This document shows positions 17,956 to 26,441 of a stretch of 41,695 nucleotides of DNA, one piece after another. Made by a program: the position numbers and the translations under genes. Position 1 is the first letter of the stretch. Every line of letters begins with the position of its first letter. The notes under the pieces were generated by a model that ran no database searches, was not told the origin of the DNA, and saw only the letters and a list, made by a program, of their open reading frames with translations. Origin of the DNA: Pseudomonadota bacterium (lineage in GTDB: Bacteria > SAR324 > NAC60-12); contig SHAT01000013.1 in assembly GCA_004213175.1 (NCBI GenBank), positions 1 to 41,695 of the forward strand, given 5' to 3'.

Positions 17956-18171
17956 AAGCTAACTCGGATTTTTCTGATTTAGTTCATAGTCCTTCAAATT
18001 ATCTGACTAGAAAAATCAATATTCTATATCTTTTTAAAAATTTTTAAAGTTTTTTTGTAATAATTACTTTATTAGGAGAAACAATTTATGCCAAAAACTA
18101 TACTAGTATGAAATGTAATATTATTTTGGATAGTTAAAAAACATTAATTATGCTTCATAACAAACTAAATA
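17956..18171. other. AT-rich spacer between dsrE2 and the tusA-like gene
   Basis: 216 very AT-rich bases. The minus-strand promoter of the tusA-like gene may lie here, but no clear -35/-10 pair was defined. On the plus strand, AGGAG and an ATG at 18088 open a frame reading MPKTILV that hits a stop at once. This looks like the start of a response regulator but is only seven codons long. Confidence 0.4.
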
Positions 18172-18687
18172 TTAAACAAATAACTGGATATCAGAATCAG
18201 AAGCAAATTCCAAAAATGTGGCTGCTCCTCCAAGTTCGACACCTTCGATGAAATCTTCCTTGGTAAAACCAAAAACATCCATCGTCATTTGGCAGCCTAT
18301 CATTCTAACCCCGGATTCTACACAAATTTCGCGCAGTTCTTCAATAGATGCAACACCTTTGTTTTTGAATGTGTCTTTCATCATCGATGTTGCCATAGTT
18401 TCAAATCCAGGAACATTCCCCATTAGAACGTTCGGCATTGGCCACTCAATATTCTGAAAACTTTTTGGTCCAAAAGGCATTTTCATCGGCATAGCAGGAT
18501 TTGCCTGCGGTGCGACTTTTGCCTCGATTTTCTTTTTAAGCAGAGTTAGTCCATAGAAAGTGAAAAATACTCCTACCTCCATTTCCATCGCCACTGCAGT
18601 TGATGCCAAAATAAAAGGTGGATAAGCCCAGTCCAAAGTTCCCTGTGAGGCAATCAGCGCCATTCGTTTAGGTCGCTCTTCACTCAT
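18172..18687 (-). CDS. DsrE2-like (DsrE/DsrF family) sulfurtransferase
   Basis: 171 residues of the DsrE/F/H fold in its longer DsrE2 form. The N-terminal strand and helix read RMALIASQGTLDWAYPP, and a hydrophobic segment covers residues 25-50. The C-terminal signature is GVRMIGCQMTMDVFGF with Cys132, followed by ELGGAATFLEFA. DsrE2 proteins are membrane-associated persulfide carriers commonly encoded with tusA and rhodanese genes in sulfur oxidisers. Here the TGA-containing tusA-like gene follows 216 bases later. AAAGGAG precedes the ATG. A strong hairpin separates the gene from dsrP. Confidence 0.85.
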   Translation of the reverse strand: MSEERPKRMALIASQGTLDWAYPPFILASTAVAMEMEVGVFFTFYGLTLLKKKIEAKVAPQANPAMPMKMPFGPKSFQNIEWPMPNVLMGNVPGFETMATSMMKDTFKNKGVASIEELREICVESGVRMIGCQMTMDVFGFTKEDFIEGVELGGAATFLEFASDSDIQLFV

Positions 18688-18718
18688 TTTGTCTCCTTTA
18701 AATAAGATAGTTTTTGAC

Positions 18719-18755
18719 TTTCAATGTGCTAAAGACTATTTTTAGCACATTGAAA
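18719..18755. terminator. 15-bp perfect inverted repeat between dsrP and dsrE2
   Basis: TTTCAATGTGCTAAA (18719-18733) and TTTAGCACATTGAAA (18741-18755) are exact reverse complements around a 7-base loop. The hairpin lies just after the dsrP stop (18778) and about 30 bases before the dsrE2 start on the minus strand. No clean U-run follows, so it may be a weak terminator, an RNA-stabilising or processing element, or an operator. Confidence 0.6.
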
Positions 18756-18777
18756 TCAACTTATTGGAGATTCCCTT

Positions 18778-19929
18778 CTAAGTAGCCTTCTTAACTGCAA
18801 CAGCCACTTTCAGGAGAGCCGTTAAAATTAATAAGCCAATGGCCCATATTCCAAGGGTGACTGTTATTTCAATGAAAGTTGGAAAATATTCTACAACCTC
18901 TTCCATTGGCGAAGGAACAAAACCTCCAATGATTAATCCGATACCTTTATCAATCCAGAGAGAAACAACAATACCGGTGCACGCAGCAATAAGCAATTTT
19001 TTTGAAGGTCTCCTCTGTTGATACAATAGAATCATAACTGACACAATTCCAACTATCATAGAGAACCACATCCATGGTACAAGCTGGTATTTTCCATCAA
19101 GTCCGAAAAACAAATATTCTAGACTGTGTTTGTGTCCCGGAATATTACTATAAAACGCGGTAAAAAACTCAGCTCCCACAAAGAAAAAATTAGCGATACC
19201 TGCGTAGGTCGCTATCGTAGTGAGTTTATGGATTGCTTTTTCGCCCACATCAAAATCCGCAAATTTGCGCAAAATAAAGGATATCAGAATTAGTAAAGCC
19301 GGTCCAACCGCAAATGCTGAAGCTAAAAATCTCGGAGCCAGCACCGCCGTCAGCCAAAGATGTCTCCCAGGAGTCCCAGCATATAGAAATGCTGTGACCG
19401 TGTGTATACTTACTGCCCAGACGATAGAAAGATAAATAATTGGCTTCACCCAGGTTGGAGGAGATACTCCTTTGCGTTCTGCTTCTAAAACAGTCCAGCC
19501 ACTGACAATATTAATTAGTAAATAACCATTCAAAACCTGTACATCCCAAAAAACCATGGATTTCGGATGAGGATACAGTAATACATAAAAAACCCTGGAC
19601 GGGTGTCCCATGTCAGCAATAACAAACAAAAGACAAATAGTAGCCGCAGAAACAGCTAAAAATTCACCGATAATTACAATCTTTCCAAACTCTTTATAAT
19701 CATGAAGATAATATGGCAAAACAACCATCAACGCAGATGCTGCTACTCCTACCAAAAAAGTAAACTGCGCTATGTAAACACCCCAGCTAATATCGCGGCC
19801 CATCCCAGTAACTGTCAACCCATAAGTCAACTGCTGAGAATAGGAATAGACACCCAACGATACTAAAGCCAGTAATATAGTAATCCAGCTCCAATAAAAT
19901 CTATTCCCTGCTAATGCCTTTTCAATCAT
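18778..19929 (-). CDS. dsrP: DsrP, NrfD-family quinone-interacting membrane subunit
   Basis: 383 residues with about ten transmembrane segments, of the NrfD/PsrC family. DsrP is the integral membrane subunit of DsrMKJOP and exchanges electrons with the quinone pool, working with DsrJ and DsrO. Recognisable family stretches: [59 protein letters not shown] and [17 protein letters not shown]. It starts 7 bases after the dsrO stop, in the order J-O-P expected for the complex, so it is clearly in the same operon. Confidence 0.92.
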   Translation of the reverse strand: MIEKALAGNRFYWSWITILLALVSLGVYSYSQQLTYGLTVTGMGRDISWGVYIAQFTFLVGVAASALMVVLPYYLHDYKEFGKIVIIGEFLAVSAATICLLFVIADMGHPSRVFYVLLYPHPKSMVFWDVQVLNGYLLINIVSGWTVLEAERKGVSPPTWVKPIIYLSIVWAVSIHTVTAFLYAGTPGRHLWLTAVLAPRFLASAFAVGPALLILISFILRKFADFDVGEKAIHKLTTIATYAGIANFFFVGAEFFTAFYSNIPGHKHSLEYLFFGLDGKYQLVPWMWFSMIVGIVSVMILLYQQRRPSKKLLIAACTGIVVSLWIDKGIGLIIGGFVPSPMEEVVEYFPTFIEITVTLGIWAIGLLILTALLKVAVAVKKAT

Positions 19930-19936
19930 CTGAGCC

Positions 19937-20707
19937 TCAGGTTATATAGAAAACTGAAGGATTTGTCCCCAATTCCGGTTTTCTTGTAATAGTTGGATTC
20001 TCTTTTAAAATTTTTCTGATTTCAGTATTCTTGTCATACAAATTACCAAATGTTAAAACATTTTCTGGGCATTCTTCAACGCAAGCAGGCTGTTGTCCTT
20101 TTGCCAATCGCTCTGAGCAGAAATTACATTTCTCTACTACACCTTTTTCACGTGTTGGATATTCTGGAGTTATGTTTTCAATTGCTGGGCGTGGATCTCT
20201 CCAATTGAAACTCCTGGAACCATAAGGGCAAGCTGACATACAAAAACGACAACCAATGCAGCGGTGAAAGTCCATTTCAACAATTCCATCTTTTCGTTTA
20301 AATGTTGCACCTGTTGGACAAACAATCACGCATGGTGGATCAGCACAATGGTTACACAAAGATAAAAATGGCTTTTGCCGGGTTTCTTCAGACACAAACT
20401 GTTGATCTTTACTGGGGAATACTTTTGCGTAATCACTTTTCCAGATCCATTTTATTTCGTCTTTTGGATTATCGAATTCTGGGACGTTATGCGTAACGTG
20501 ACATACTTCAATACATTTAACGCATCCATCTATACATTTCCGCATGTCAATAACCATCCCCCAGCGGATACTCTTTCCTGAGGCAGCCTTTTCGGTTGAA
20601 GCCTTAGCAAATCCGGTCGCATATTTACTAATAAATCCGGAAACAACTCCCGCTCCAGCTATCAAGCCAGCAGATTTTTTAAGAAATTTTCGCCGGTTCT
20701 GAATCAT
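19937..20707 (-). CDS. dsrO: DsrO, periplasmic ferredoxin-type iron-sulfur subunit
   Basis: 256 residues with a Tat leader ([17 protein letters not shown]). Four cysteine clusters follow: Cys58/62/65/69, Cys118/121/126/130 ([14 protein letters not shown]), Cys150/153/156/160 ([12 protein letters not shown]) and Cys194/197/209/213. The protein can hold several [4Fe-4S] clusters and links haem subunit DsrJ to membrane subunit DsrP. The ATG overlaps the dsrJ stop by 4 bases, indicating translational coupling. Export by Tat of the folded cluster protein is inferred from the leader. Confidence 0.93.
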   Translation of the reverse strand: MIQNRRKFLKKSAGLIAGAGVVSGFISKYATGFAKASTEKAASGKSIRWGMVIDMRKCIDGCVKCIEVCHVTHNVPEFDNPKDEIKWIWKSDYAKVFPSKDQQFVSEETRQKPFLSLCNHCADPPCVIVCPTGATFKRKDGIVEMDFHRCIGCRFCMSACPYGSRSFNWRDPRPAIENITPEYPTREKGVVEKCNFCSERLAKGQQPACVEECPENVLTFGNLYDKNTEIRKILKENPTITRKPELGTNPSVFYIT

Positions 20708-21201
20708 TGTCCCCCTTTATTCAAACTTTGTTTGCTTTCAGCCAAAGGTTTATTCCTCGCCAGTAAATTTTTCAGAAGATTTTGTTTGTTCTCTTCAACA
20801 TCATCAATTCCGGACAATTCGGTATGGCTCCCAATTTTAGGAACTACGTGACACTCCCAGCAATATGGTTTTACGCTGGCAAAGGAGTGACATTCTTCAC
20901 AAAATTTTTCCTTACTAATATGACAATCTAGACAGGTCTTTGTCAGACTTTTTTCAACCTTGCTCCCGTCAGGCATAATATGAAAACGATCTCCATCTCT
21001 TACCACTGAATCACGCCATATATCGAGCAATTTCATATGATTCTTCCTCATGTATTCGACCGGCGCGACACATTCTTCTCCTTTGGTCTGCATAGCAATT
21101 TGTGGTATATCTTCATCTTCAGTGCTTTGCCAGAAAGGATATGAGAATGCCAGCAAAAAAACCGCTAGCCCTGCAAAAATAAGGGGTTTTTCATTCATCA
21201 T
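20704..21201 (-). CDS. dsrJ: DsrJ, triheme cytochrome c subunit
   Basis: 165 residues counted from ATG 21201 (tandem ATGs at 21201 and 21198, and a TTG at 21228 extends upstream). An uncleaved signal anchor is followed by three haem motifs: CLDCH (90-94), CEECH (101-105) and CWECH (114-118). Cys44 in [16 protein letters not shown] matches the conserved Cys proposed as an unusual axial haem ligand in DsrJ, and the following [13 protein letters not shown] block is also typical. The 5' end overlaps the dsrK stop and the 3' end overlaps the dsrO ATG by 4 bases. Confidence 0.93.
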   Translation of the reverse strand: MMNEKPLIFAGLAVFLLAFSYPFWQSTEDEDIPQIAMQTKGEECVAPVEYMRKNHMKLLDIWRDSVVRDGDRFHIMPDGSKVEKSLTKTCLDCHISKEKFCEECHSFASVKPYCWECHVVPKIGSHTELSGIDDVEENKQNLLKNLLARNKPLAESKQSLNKGGQ

Positions 21202-22849
21202 ACTCCCGCGAGGTACTTTCCGAATCAAGATCCTCCATTTCGTCCTCTCTCAAGTCCTCTGTACGTTCATCTTCACCTTCCATAACTAGAGCATTCCCGA
21301 CCAATTCATGAAGTCCATAAACAGAAACTCCAGGATTCCAGTAATTCATTAAAGGCGGAAGACTTGCACGATCAATAGCGCAGATCGCTACGAGAGCATT
21401 GACATCATATTTTTCTTTCACATGCTTAACTGCACTTGCTCGTGGGAATCCTCCTCGCATTCTGACATCCATGTATTCATCTGTATTAAGACCACTTCCT
21501 GAACCGCAGCAAAAAGTTTCTTCACGAATAGTATGATCTGGCATTTCATTAAAATTGTTGCAGACATTTCTCAAGACATAACGAGGTTCTTCCATCATCC
21601 CCATACCTCGGGCGATATTGCATGAGTCGTGGAATGTTGTTTTCAAATGATCATTCCGTCTCGGATCAAGTTTGAGTTTCCCTTGATGAATCAAGTCTGC
21701 TGTAAACTCTGCGATATGAACCATTTTAGTTGACGTTGCATTACGGAATTTTGTTCCGGTAATTGGGGAAACTGGCTCTTCAAGGAAATCTGCCGGACCG
21801 TTCATAGTGTCCATATACTGATGAACAACTCGCCACATGTGACCACACTCTCCACCTAATATCCATTTTACCCCTAAACGTTCCGCTTCGTGAAACATTT
21901 TTGCATTTATTTTTTTCATCGACTGATTTGACGAGAACAATCCAAAATTTCCACCTTCAGAAGCATAGGTACTAAGTGTGTAATCCAATCCTATATGCTC
22001 AAACAGCATCATATAACCCATCATTGTGTAAATCCCTGGGTCTCCAAAAACATCACCAGACGGAGTGATAAAGAGAATTTCAGCACCCTTACGGTTAAAG
22101 GAGGGATTGACAGTTACACCAGTTTGATCTTCAATATCTTCTGCCAAAGATTCAACTACGTTTTTATAGGTATGCGGTTCAATACCTAAATGGTTGCCTG
22201 TACGATTACAGTTTGAGGCTGGTTCTGAAATCCAGTTGATATTAGTTCCTGCCAAATTGAGCAGTTCACGACCCATCAATGTGACTTCAGCTGTATCAAT
22301 ACCAAATGGACAATAGACAGAGCAGCGGCGACACTCGGTACACTGATGAAAATACATGAACCATTCCTTTAGCACCTCCTCTGAAAGAGGTCTTGCTCCT
22401 ACAAGCCCTTTAAAAATTTTACCTGACCAGGTAAATTCGTGTCGATAGACTGAGCGCATCAACTCCTGTCTTACAACTGGCATATTTTTTGGGTCACCAC
22501 TGCCTAAAAAAAAATGGCATTTATCAGCACAAGCCCCACATCTAACACAAATGTCCATAAATAGTTTGAAAGAACGAAATTTGTCTAAACGTTCCTTCAT
22601 TCCGTTTTTGACTTTTTTTTGCCAACCTTCCTCCAGTTGCCAGTCTTCATCTTCAGGGCTCCATTTCCTTGGATTGTTGAAACCTAGATCTTCAATCACA
22701 TTCGGCTTTGCGGCATGACACCAATTCCCGTCACGGAATTCTACTGGAATATCCAGCCACTCTTTGCCCGGGCTGTCGCCTTTTAGAAGACTAGGCTCCT
22801 GCTCATACTCCAACTGGAGTTCAGCTAATTTAGGTGGGTTTGTTGTCAT
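21191..22849 (-). CDS. dsrK: DsrK, HdrD-like catalytic iron-sulfur subunit
   Basis: 552 residues. Two ferredoxin motifs: Cys101/104/107/111 (CVRCGACADKC) and Cys170/173/176/180 (CTECRRCSVYCP). The heterodisulfide-reductase-like CCG part contains HDSCNIARGMG and ETFCCGSGSG, where a noncubane or special [4Fe-4S] centre is bound. DsrK is the cytoplasmic subunit thought to act on the DsrC trisulfide or disulfide and to pass electrons to DsrM. The ATG overlaps the dsrM stop by 4 bases and the 3' end overlaps the dsrJ start. The acidic, hydrophilic C-terminal tail (residues 530-552) looks lineage-specific. Confidence 0.94.
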   Translation of the reverse strand: MTTNPPKLAELQLEYEQEPSLLKGDSPGKEWLDIPVEFRDGNWCHAAKPNVIEDLGFNNPRKWSPEDEDWQLEEGWQKKVKNGMKERLDKFRSFKLFMDICVRCGACADKCHFFLGSGDPKNMPVVRQELMRSVYRHEFTWSGKIFKGLVGARPLSEEVLKEWFMYFHQCTECRRCSVYCPFGIDTAEVTLMGRELLNLAGTNINWISEPASNCNRTGNHLGIEPHTYKNVVESLAEDIEDQTGVTVNPSFNRKGAEILFITPSGDVFGDPGIYTMMGYMMLFEHIGLDYTLSTYASEGGNFGLFSSNQSMKKINAKMFHEAERLGVKWILGGECGHMWRVVHQYMDTMNGPADFLEEPVSPITGTKFRNATSTKMVHIAEFTADLIHQGKLKLDPRRNDHLKTTFHDSCNIARGMGMMEEPRYVLRNVCNNFNEMPDHTIREETFCCGSGSGLNTDEYMDVRMRGGFPRASAVKHVKEKYDVNALVAICAIDRASLPPLMNYWNPGVSVYGLHELVGNALVMEGEDERTEDLREDEMEDLDSESTSREYDE

Positions 22850-23859
22850 ATTTTTTCCTTTTCTGAGGGTAGAGAAAATTCAGTAGGTATATCTGCTTTG
22901 ACCATTTTTTCACGGAATTCATCTTCATATTCTGCATATGTCCGATATTGTACTTCCGGATTCCAGGGATTGATGTGACGCTTTTCTCGGCTGTTATTGG
23001 CTAAGTTACGTGTAGGGCTAAGAAATATTCCACCCATATGCATCAGTTTGCTAAACGGGAAATAACTTATGAGTACGCAAACGAGGAATAGATGCACATA
23101 AAACATTCCTCCTATTCCTCCCGGGGCATCAAATTGAAAACTGACAAGACCCTGAACTAAGACCTTGATTGCCACGACATCAACTTTGTCCAGATAACGC
23201 ATACTGATTCCGCTCAGAGCAATTGCTAAAATCAAAAAAAGCGGAAAATAATCTGTGGACAGGGAAATAATCCTCATTTGTGCGCTGGCTAATCTCCGTA
23301 ACACTAAAAAAGTGACCGAGATAACCAAAAGCAAATCCGTGATATAAAGTGTCGGCAGTGTAATTTGCAAGAAACCGTCAACACTTTCAAGGAATTCAAC
23401 AAAACCCGGAACACCTGCTAAAAAAAAACGGTAATGCCTGAGCACAATCACCAAAAGAGACCAGTGGAATATAAGCCCTGCCATCCAAAGCCACTTACTG
23501 GATGAATAAGCGAGGCTGGGACCCGGAACTAGTTCTGCTTTTGTATTACGGAACAATGAGCGAAAAAACAAAACTTCCAGTGACATCCTGCCGAAAACAC
23601 CCCAAAATCCTGATGGACTTTCCAGTTCATCACGCTTGATCCATTCTAAAGACTTCGCCTGTCCACAAGTAGTAGGGATACGAAAAGGTACTGGTGATTT
23701 TACCCAATCATAAATCTTCCAGATGAAACCTCCTAGGAATAAAATCACTGACACATATGGGATGATAACCCCAAACAAATATTCCAAACCTATGGCGACA
23801 CCGAGATAAGCTACTAAGGCCAAAAGCAAGACCGCAACAAGAGGATAGATAACCTTCAT
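22846..23859 (-). CDS. dsrM: DsrM, NarI-like cytochrome b membrane subunit
   Basis: 337 residues with about six hydrophobic segments (roughly 4-24, 30-45, 123-143, 170-190, 205-225, 255-275) and histidines in them suitable as haem b ligands (HWSLLVIVLRHYRFF; GGMFYVHLF). DsrM is the quinone-reactive haem b subunit paired with DsrK. The loop at 60-110 (VPFRIPTTCGQAKSLEWIK) and the MHMGGIFLSPTRN motif near the end are typical. The ATG overlaps the preceding RsbRD-N gene by 4 bases and its stop overlaps the dsrK ATG. Confidence 0.92.
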   Translation of the reverse strand: MKVIYPLVAVLLLALVAYLGVAIGLEYLFGVIIPYVSVILFLGGFIWKIYDWVKSPVPFRIPTTCGQAKSLEWIKRDELESPSGFWGVFGRMSLEVLFFRSLFRNTKAELVPGPSLAYSSSKWLWMAGLIFHWSLLVIVLRHYRFFLAGVPGFVEFLESVDGFLQITLPTLYITDLLLVISVTFLVLRRLASAQMRIISLSTDYFPLFLILAIALSGISMRYLDKVDVVAIKVLVQGLVSFQFDAPGGIGGMFYVHLFLVCVLISYFPFSKLMHMGGIFLSPTRNLANNSREKRHINPWNPEVQYRTYAEYEDEFREKMVKADIPTEFSLPSEKEKI

Positions 23860-24347
23860 ATCCCTGCCTTCTTCAACAACATAAACGCTTTGTTTTTACT
23901 TTCATCAACTTTAAGTTGATAGATTTTTTCTCGGTGAGCACTGTAACAATCAAATGCCTCAAGTGTCATAGTCTCAATAGCTGAATTAAACTCCACCCAG
24001 TCTTTTGCATTAAAACCAACCCCCGTTTTTTTTGTAAATTCCCGAACAATTTCCTTTAACTCATAAAAAAGTGCCATCGCTTTTGATGGTGGGAAATCCT
24101 GAATCGCGAGTATCCTGCATATCTGCTCCAGCGCCTCTTTAAATTTTTCACCTTTTTTTTCAAAATTTTCCAAAATATCTTTCAATCCTTCTTGTAACTG
24201 GTGACGTATTGGGTTTTGGAATTGGTCCTTTTGCGTCATGATTAAAGACTGTTTTTGCTTTGAAAAAAACGATAACCTGAGGCTCAGCCACTTTTCAAGA
24301 ATCTGATCCTGATTTTTTGTTATCAGTATATTTAGGGTATTACTCAT
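23856..24347 (-). CDS. RsbRD N-terminal domain protein (dsrM-linked)
   Basis: 163 residues from ATG 24347. A longer frame to 24428 would overlap the upstream gene and adds 27 unrelated residues. The helical sequence, with FQNPIRHQLQEGLKDILENF and ICRILAIQDFPPSKAMALF, matches the RsbRD N-terminal domain pattern (I-RI-A-QDF-PS-A). In known genomes a protein of this family precedes dsrMKJOP in many sulfate reducers; its function is unknown. It may be a sensor or assembly factor. It overlaps dsrM by 4 bases, so it is made with the complex. Confidence 0.75.
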   Translation of the reverse strand: MSNTLNILITKNQDQILEKWLSLRLSFFSKQKQSLIMTQKDQFQNPIRHQLQEGLKDILENFEKKGEKFKEALEQICRILAIQDFPPSKAMALFYELKEIVREFTKKTGVGFNAKDWVEFNSAIETMTLEAFDCYSAHREKIYQLKVDESKNKAFMLLKKAGI

Positions 24348-24390
24348 TACTCGTATTCTAAGCAACAATAGGGTAAGCGACAGTTCAACA

Positions 24391-25518
24391 TCATGCCGCC
24401 CTCTTAAAACGTTCTGCTGCCTTTCCACTGGACAGTATTTTACGGACAGAAACTGCTGCCGATTCGACTGAACTAAAACGTTCCAAATGCCATAGTGTCA
24501 AAGAAGCGCTAAAAAGCAATGCGTCACTAGTAGCACTGCTCGAACCCTGTAGTGCCGCGAGCCCTTCTTTTGCGGATAGTTTTGCAATTTCACGGTTGTT
24601 TTTATCAGGTCCAAAATCCCCATCTTTTTCAGGGAGGAGAGCTGGTGGAATTTTTACCAGTCGATTTTCAGATTCAATACCAATTTCATTTGGATCTGCT
24701 TCTACAATCATGTCTTGGCTATCTTCCCAATAACGCACAAATTCTCCTCTTTTACGTAAAGAAGGAGTAACACCACCTTCTGTACCGCGCAGTAAAAGTG
24801 TAGAACTGAATCCTGAATGACGTGCTAACATTGTGTAAATTGGTGGATATTCATTATGTACATAACCACTCAGAAGATGTGTTTTTTTACGGCCTCTTAT
24901 TGGACCAGTTAAAACCTCTGCCGTGGAAATAGCCGCGCGTTTTACAATCCTTTTTCTAAAATTCGTCAGCCCATAAAGACTTGGACAAAATGAACTTTGA
25001 TCCGCATAAGCCCATCCGATGTCTGGATTACTAATTTGTTTTCCAATTTCCTCTACAGTAAGATTTACAGACACTCCTGCAGCAGCTAAGATCTGACTAT
25101 GAGTCACCCCAAATTTAGGAGCCACTGTTTCAATTCCGTGAGAAACTGCAGGAACTCCAGACTCGGCGAGCAAAGCTGCTAAAAATGGAGATGATGGAAG
25201 GCTGCGAGCATAACCGTTGTACGGGTCGGCAATGTCCACTAATTCATCCACATCGGCTTCAATGATTTTCGTTCTATCCAGTATGGCCTGTAGTACGCCT
25301 TTATTTTCATCATCCGTTTCACGTTTCACTCGCAAACCAATCAAAAACACTGCAGCCTGAATCGGGTCAGCCAGTTCATCCAAAACAAGCAACATTCCGG
25401 CACGTGCTTCATCGTAAGAAATACTCTTGCTGAGTTCTGGCCCAGTGGCAACGCGCTTTATGATAGACGTCATCGTCTTTTCAGGATTAACGAGTAAGTC
25501 TTCTAAAGTATCTGTCAT
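24391..25518 (-). CDS. TrpD-like (anthranilate phosphoribosyltransferase fold) protein in the dsr run
   Basis: 375 residues with the glycosyltransferase-family-3 layout: a helical N-terminal domain (ISYDEARAGMLLVLDELADPIQ-type) then the alpha/beta domain. Compared with TrpD, the PRPP-binding GTGGD loop is replaced by DPYNGYARSLPSS (residues 98-110), and the KHGNR-type motif by SHGIETVAPKFGV (126-138). The usual PRPP/anthranilate chemistry is therefore doubtful. It resembles TrpD2/YbiB-type paralogues more than biosynthetic TrpD. No trp genes are nearby. It lies 210 bases after dsrH, behind a perfect inverted repeat, and leads into rsbRD-dsrMKJOP. The function is unknown. Confidence 0.7.
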   Translation of the reverse strand: MTDTLEDLLVNPEKTMTSIIKRVATGPELSKSISYDEARAGMLLVLDELADPIQAAVFLIGLRVKRETDDENKGVLQAILDRTKIIEADVDELVDIADPYNGYARSLPSSPFLAALLAESGVPAVSHGIETVAPKFGVTHSQILAAAGVSVNLTVEEIGKQISNPDIGWAYADQSSFCPSLYGLTNFRKRIVKRAAISTAEVLTGPIRGRKKTHLLSGYVHNEYPPIYTMLARHSGFSSTLLLRGTEGGVTPSLRKRGEFVRYWEDSQDMIVEADPNEIGIESENRLVKIPPALLPEKDGDFGPDKNNREIAKLSAKEGLAALQGSSSATSDALLFSASLTLWHLERFSSVESAAVSVRKILSSGKAAERFKRAA

Positions 25519-25528
25519 AAATATTTTA

Positions 25529-25556
25529 TGTGATCAAAAAGTTGATTTTGATCACA
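25529..25556. promoter_or_regulatory. 28-bp perfect inverted repeat just upstream of the TrpD-like gene
   Basis: TGTGATCAAAA (25529-25539) and TTTTGATCACA (25546-25556) are exact reverse complements around AGTTGA. The repeat lies 11-38 bases before the ATG of the gene that heads the trpD-like/rsbRD/dsrMKJOP unit, so it is a good operator candidate, or a leader hairpin. Its right half contains TTGAT-TTTG-ATCAC, one base from the FNR consensus TTGAT-N4-ATCAA, so control by a CRP/FNR-type redox regulator is possible. Confidence 0.55.
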
Positions 25557-25728
25557 CAAATCGTCATTAGCCTTGTCTGATAAAATCGATTCAATTTTTT
25601 AAACAGTTATATGTCCGAATACTACATCCATAAAATACTCTTGTTGTAAGTTTAGGAATTAAGGCAGAAAAAGCATACAATTTAAAGACTACTGAAAATA
25701 CTTAAGGTTTCTTCAGCTAACTTTAAAA
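25557..25728. other. Spacer between dsrH and the inverted repeat
   Basis: 172 AT-rich bases between the dsrH stop and the inverted repeat. No frame worth calling was found on either strand. This is the longest gap within dsrH-dsrP apart from the one before dsrE2, so it probably holds an internal promoter for the downstream unit. Confidence 0.4.
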
Positions 25729-26022
25729 TCAAAGCCAACTGTTAACCTGGTGATCCTCCACCAGTTCCACAAAACCTTCATACCCAATAGACTTTACACC
25801 AGCCGTTATTTCTGAAATACCCCTCGCATTGAGATCCGGACCAAGAGCATACACCGGATTATTTTTAAGAATATCTCTTAAGGTGTTAGAAAATTTATTA
25901 TTAGCCTGTACTGCGTATACGCCGTCTTCGATAAAAAGAATTGGATCTCCAGGTTGAAAGAACCGTGAAGATGTTTCAAAACTATTGTTTGCAAATGGGG
26001 ATTTATTAATTGTATTTAACAT
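25729..26022 (-). CDS. dsrH: DsrH (TusB-like) subunit, lacking the usual Cys
   Basis: 97 residues matching DsrH: NTINKSPFANNSFETSSRFF, ILFIEDGVYA, VYALGPDLNARGIS, and a C-terminal NSWL. DsrH forms the DsrE2F2H2 hexamer that receives persulfide sulfur and passes it towards DsrC. The usual SLESC-type Cys (Cys20 in Allochromatium) is replaced by Ser here, and the protein has no Cys at all. Sulfur transfer in this complex would therefore rest on DsrE Cys78. It follows dsrF by 31 bases. Confidence 0.9.
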   Translation of the reverse strand: MLNTINKSPFANNSFETSSRFFQPGDPILFIEDGVYAVQANNKFSNTLRDILKNNPVYALGPDLNARGISEITAGVKSIGYEGFVELVEDHQVNSWL

Positions 26023-26053
26023 TTTAAAACATTATATGAATTACAAAATATAT

Positions 26054-26437
26054 TTAATGATGAACCACAAGATCTTGTTCGGCCATCAATTTTCCTATTT
26101 CAGCAGAATTTAAAACTTCCACATCTACTACCAAATCATCCTCGTTAAGACCTCGTTCTTCCAAAGATATTTGATCAACGTATAATTTTTCTACATCATA
26201 ACCATCTAGTGCTCCAAAAGTTTTAGCGAATCCTTTAATTTCAATGTCTTCAGTATTTTGACCTTTTTTGAGAGCATAAACTCCGTCATCAATAAACGCG
26301 ACGGAAATATCCTGATCGTAAGCAGCCATAATCAAAATCATTTCCAAACCTTCATATGTGTAAATAGTCCCATGAGGAGCTTCGCGCATGACGTGCATTA
26401 TTTTTTTAACTATTTCATCATCTTCAAATTCTTCCAT
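26054..26437 (-). CDS. dsrF: DsrF (TusC-like) subunit of the DsrEFH sulfur relay
   Basis: 127 residues from ATG 26437, with GGAG nine bases upstream. The longer frame begins at a TTG (26452) and would overlap dsrE. Features: YEGLEMILIMAAYDQDISVAF, FIDDGVYAL and the acidic C-terminus common in DsrF. There is no Cys. Its role is structural, in the cytoplasmic hexamer with DsrE and DsrH. The immediate neighbours are dsrE upstream and dsrH downstream, the conserved E-F-H order. Confidence 0.9.
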   Translation of the reverse strand: MEEFEDDEIVKKIMHVMREAPHGTIYTYEGLEMILIMAAYDQDISVAFIDDGVYALKKGQNTEDIEIKGFAKTFGALDGYDVEKLYVDQISLEERGLNEDDLVVDVEVLNSAEIGKLMAEQDLVVHH

Positions 26438-26441
26438 TTTA

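Noticed and set aside
18088-18111. Plus-strand AGGAG and ATG with MPKTILV followed by a stop
   Set aside because: It looks like the beginning of a response regulator but is seven codons long with no continuation in any frame; at most a remnant, or chance.
25529-25556. Reading the inverted repeat as a classic CRP site (TGTGA-N6-TCACA)
   Set aside because: The TGTGA and TCACA ends are 18 bases apart instead of 6. The FNR-like inner motif fits better, though not perfectly.
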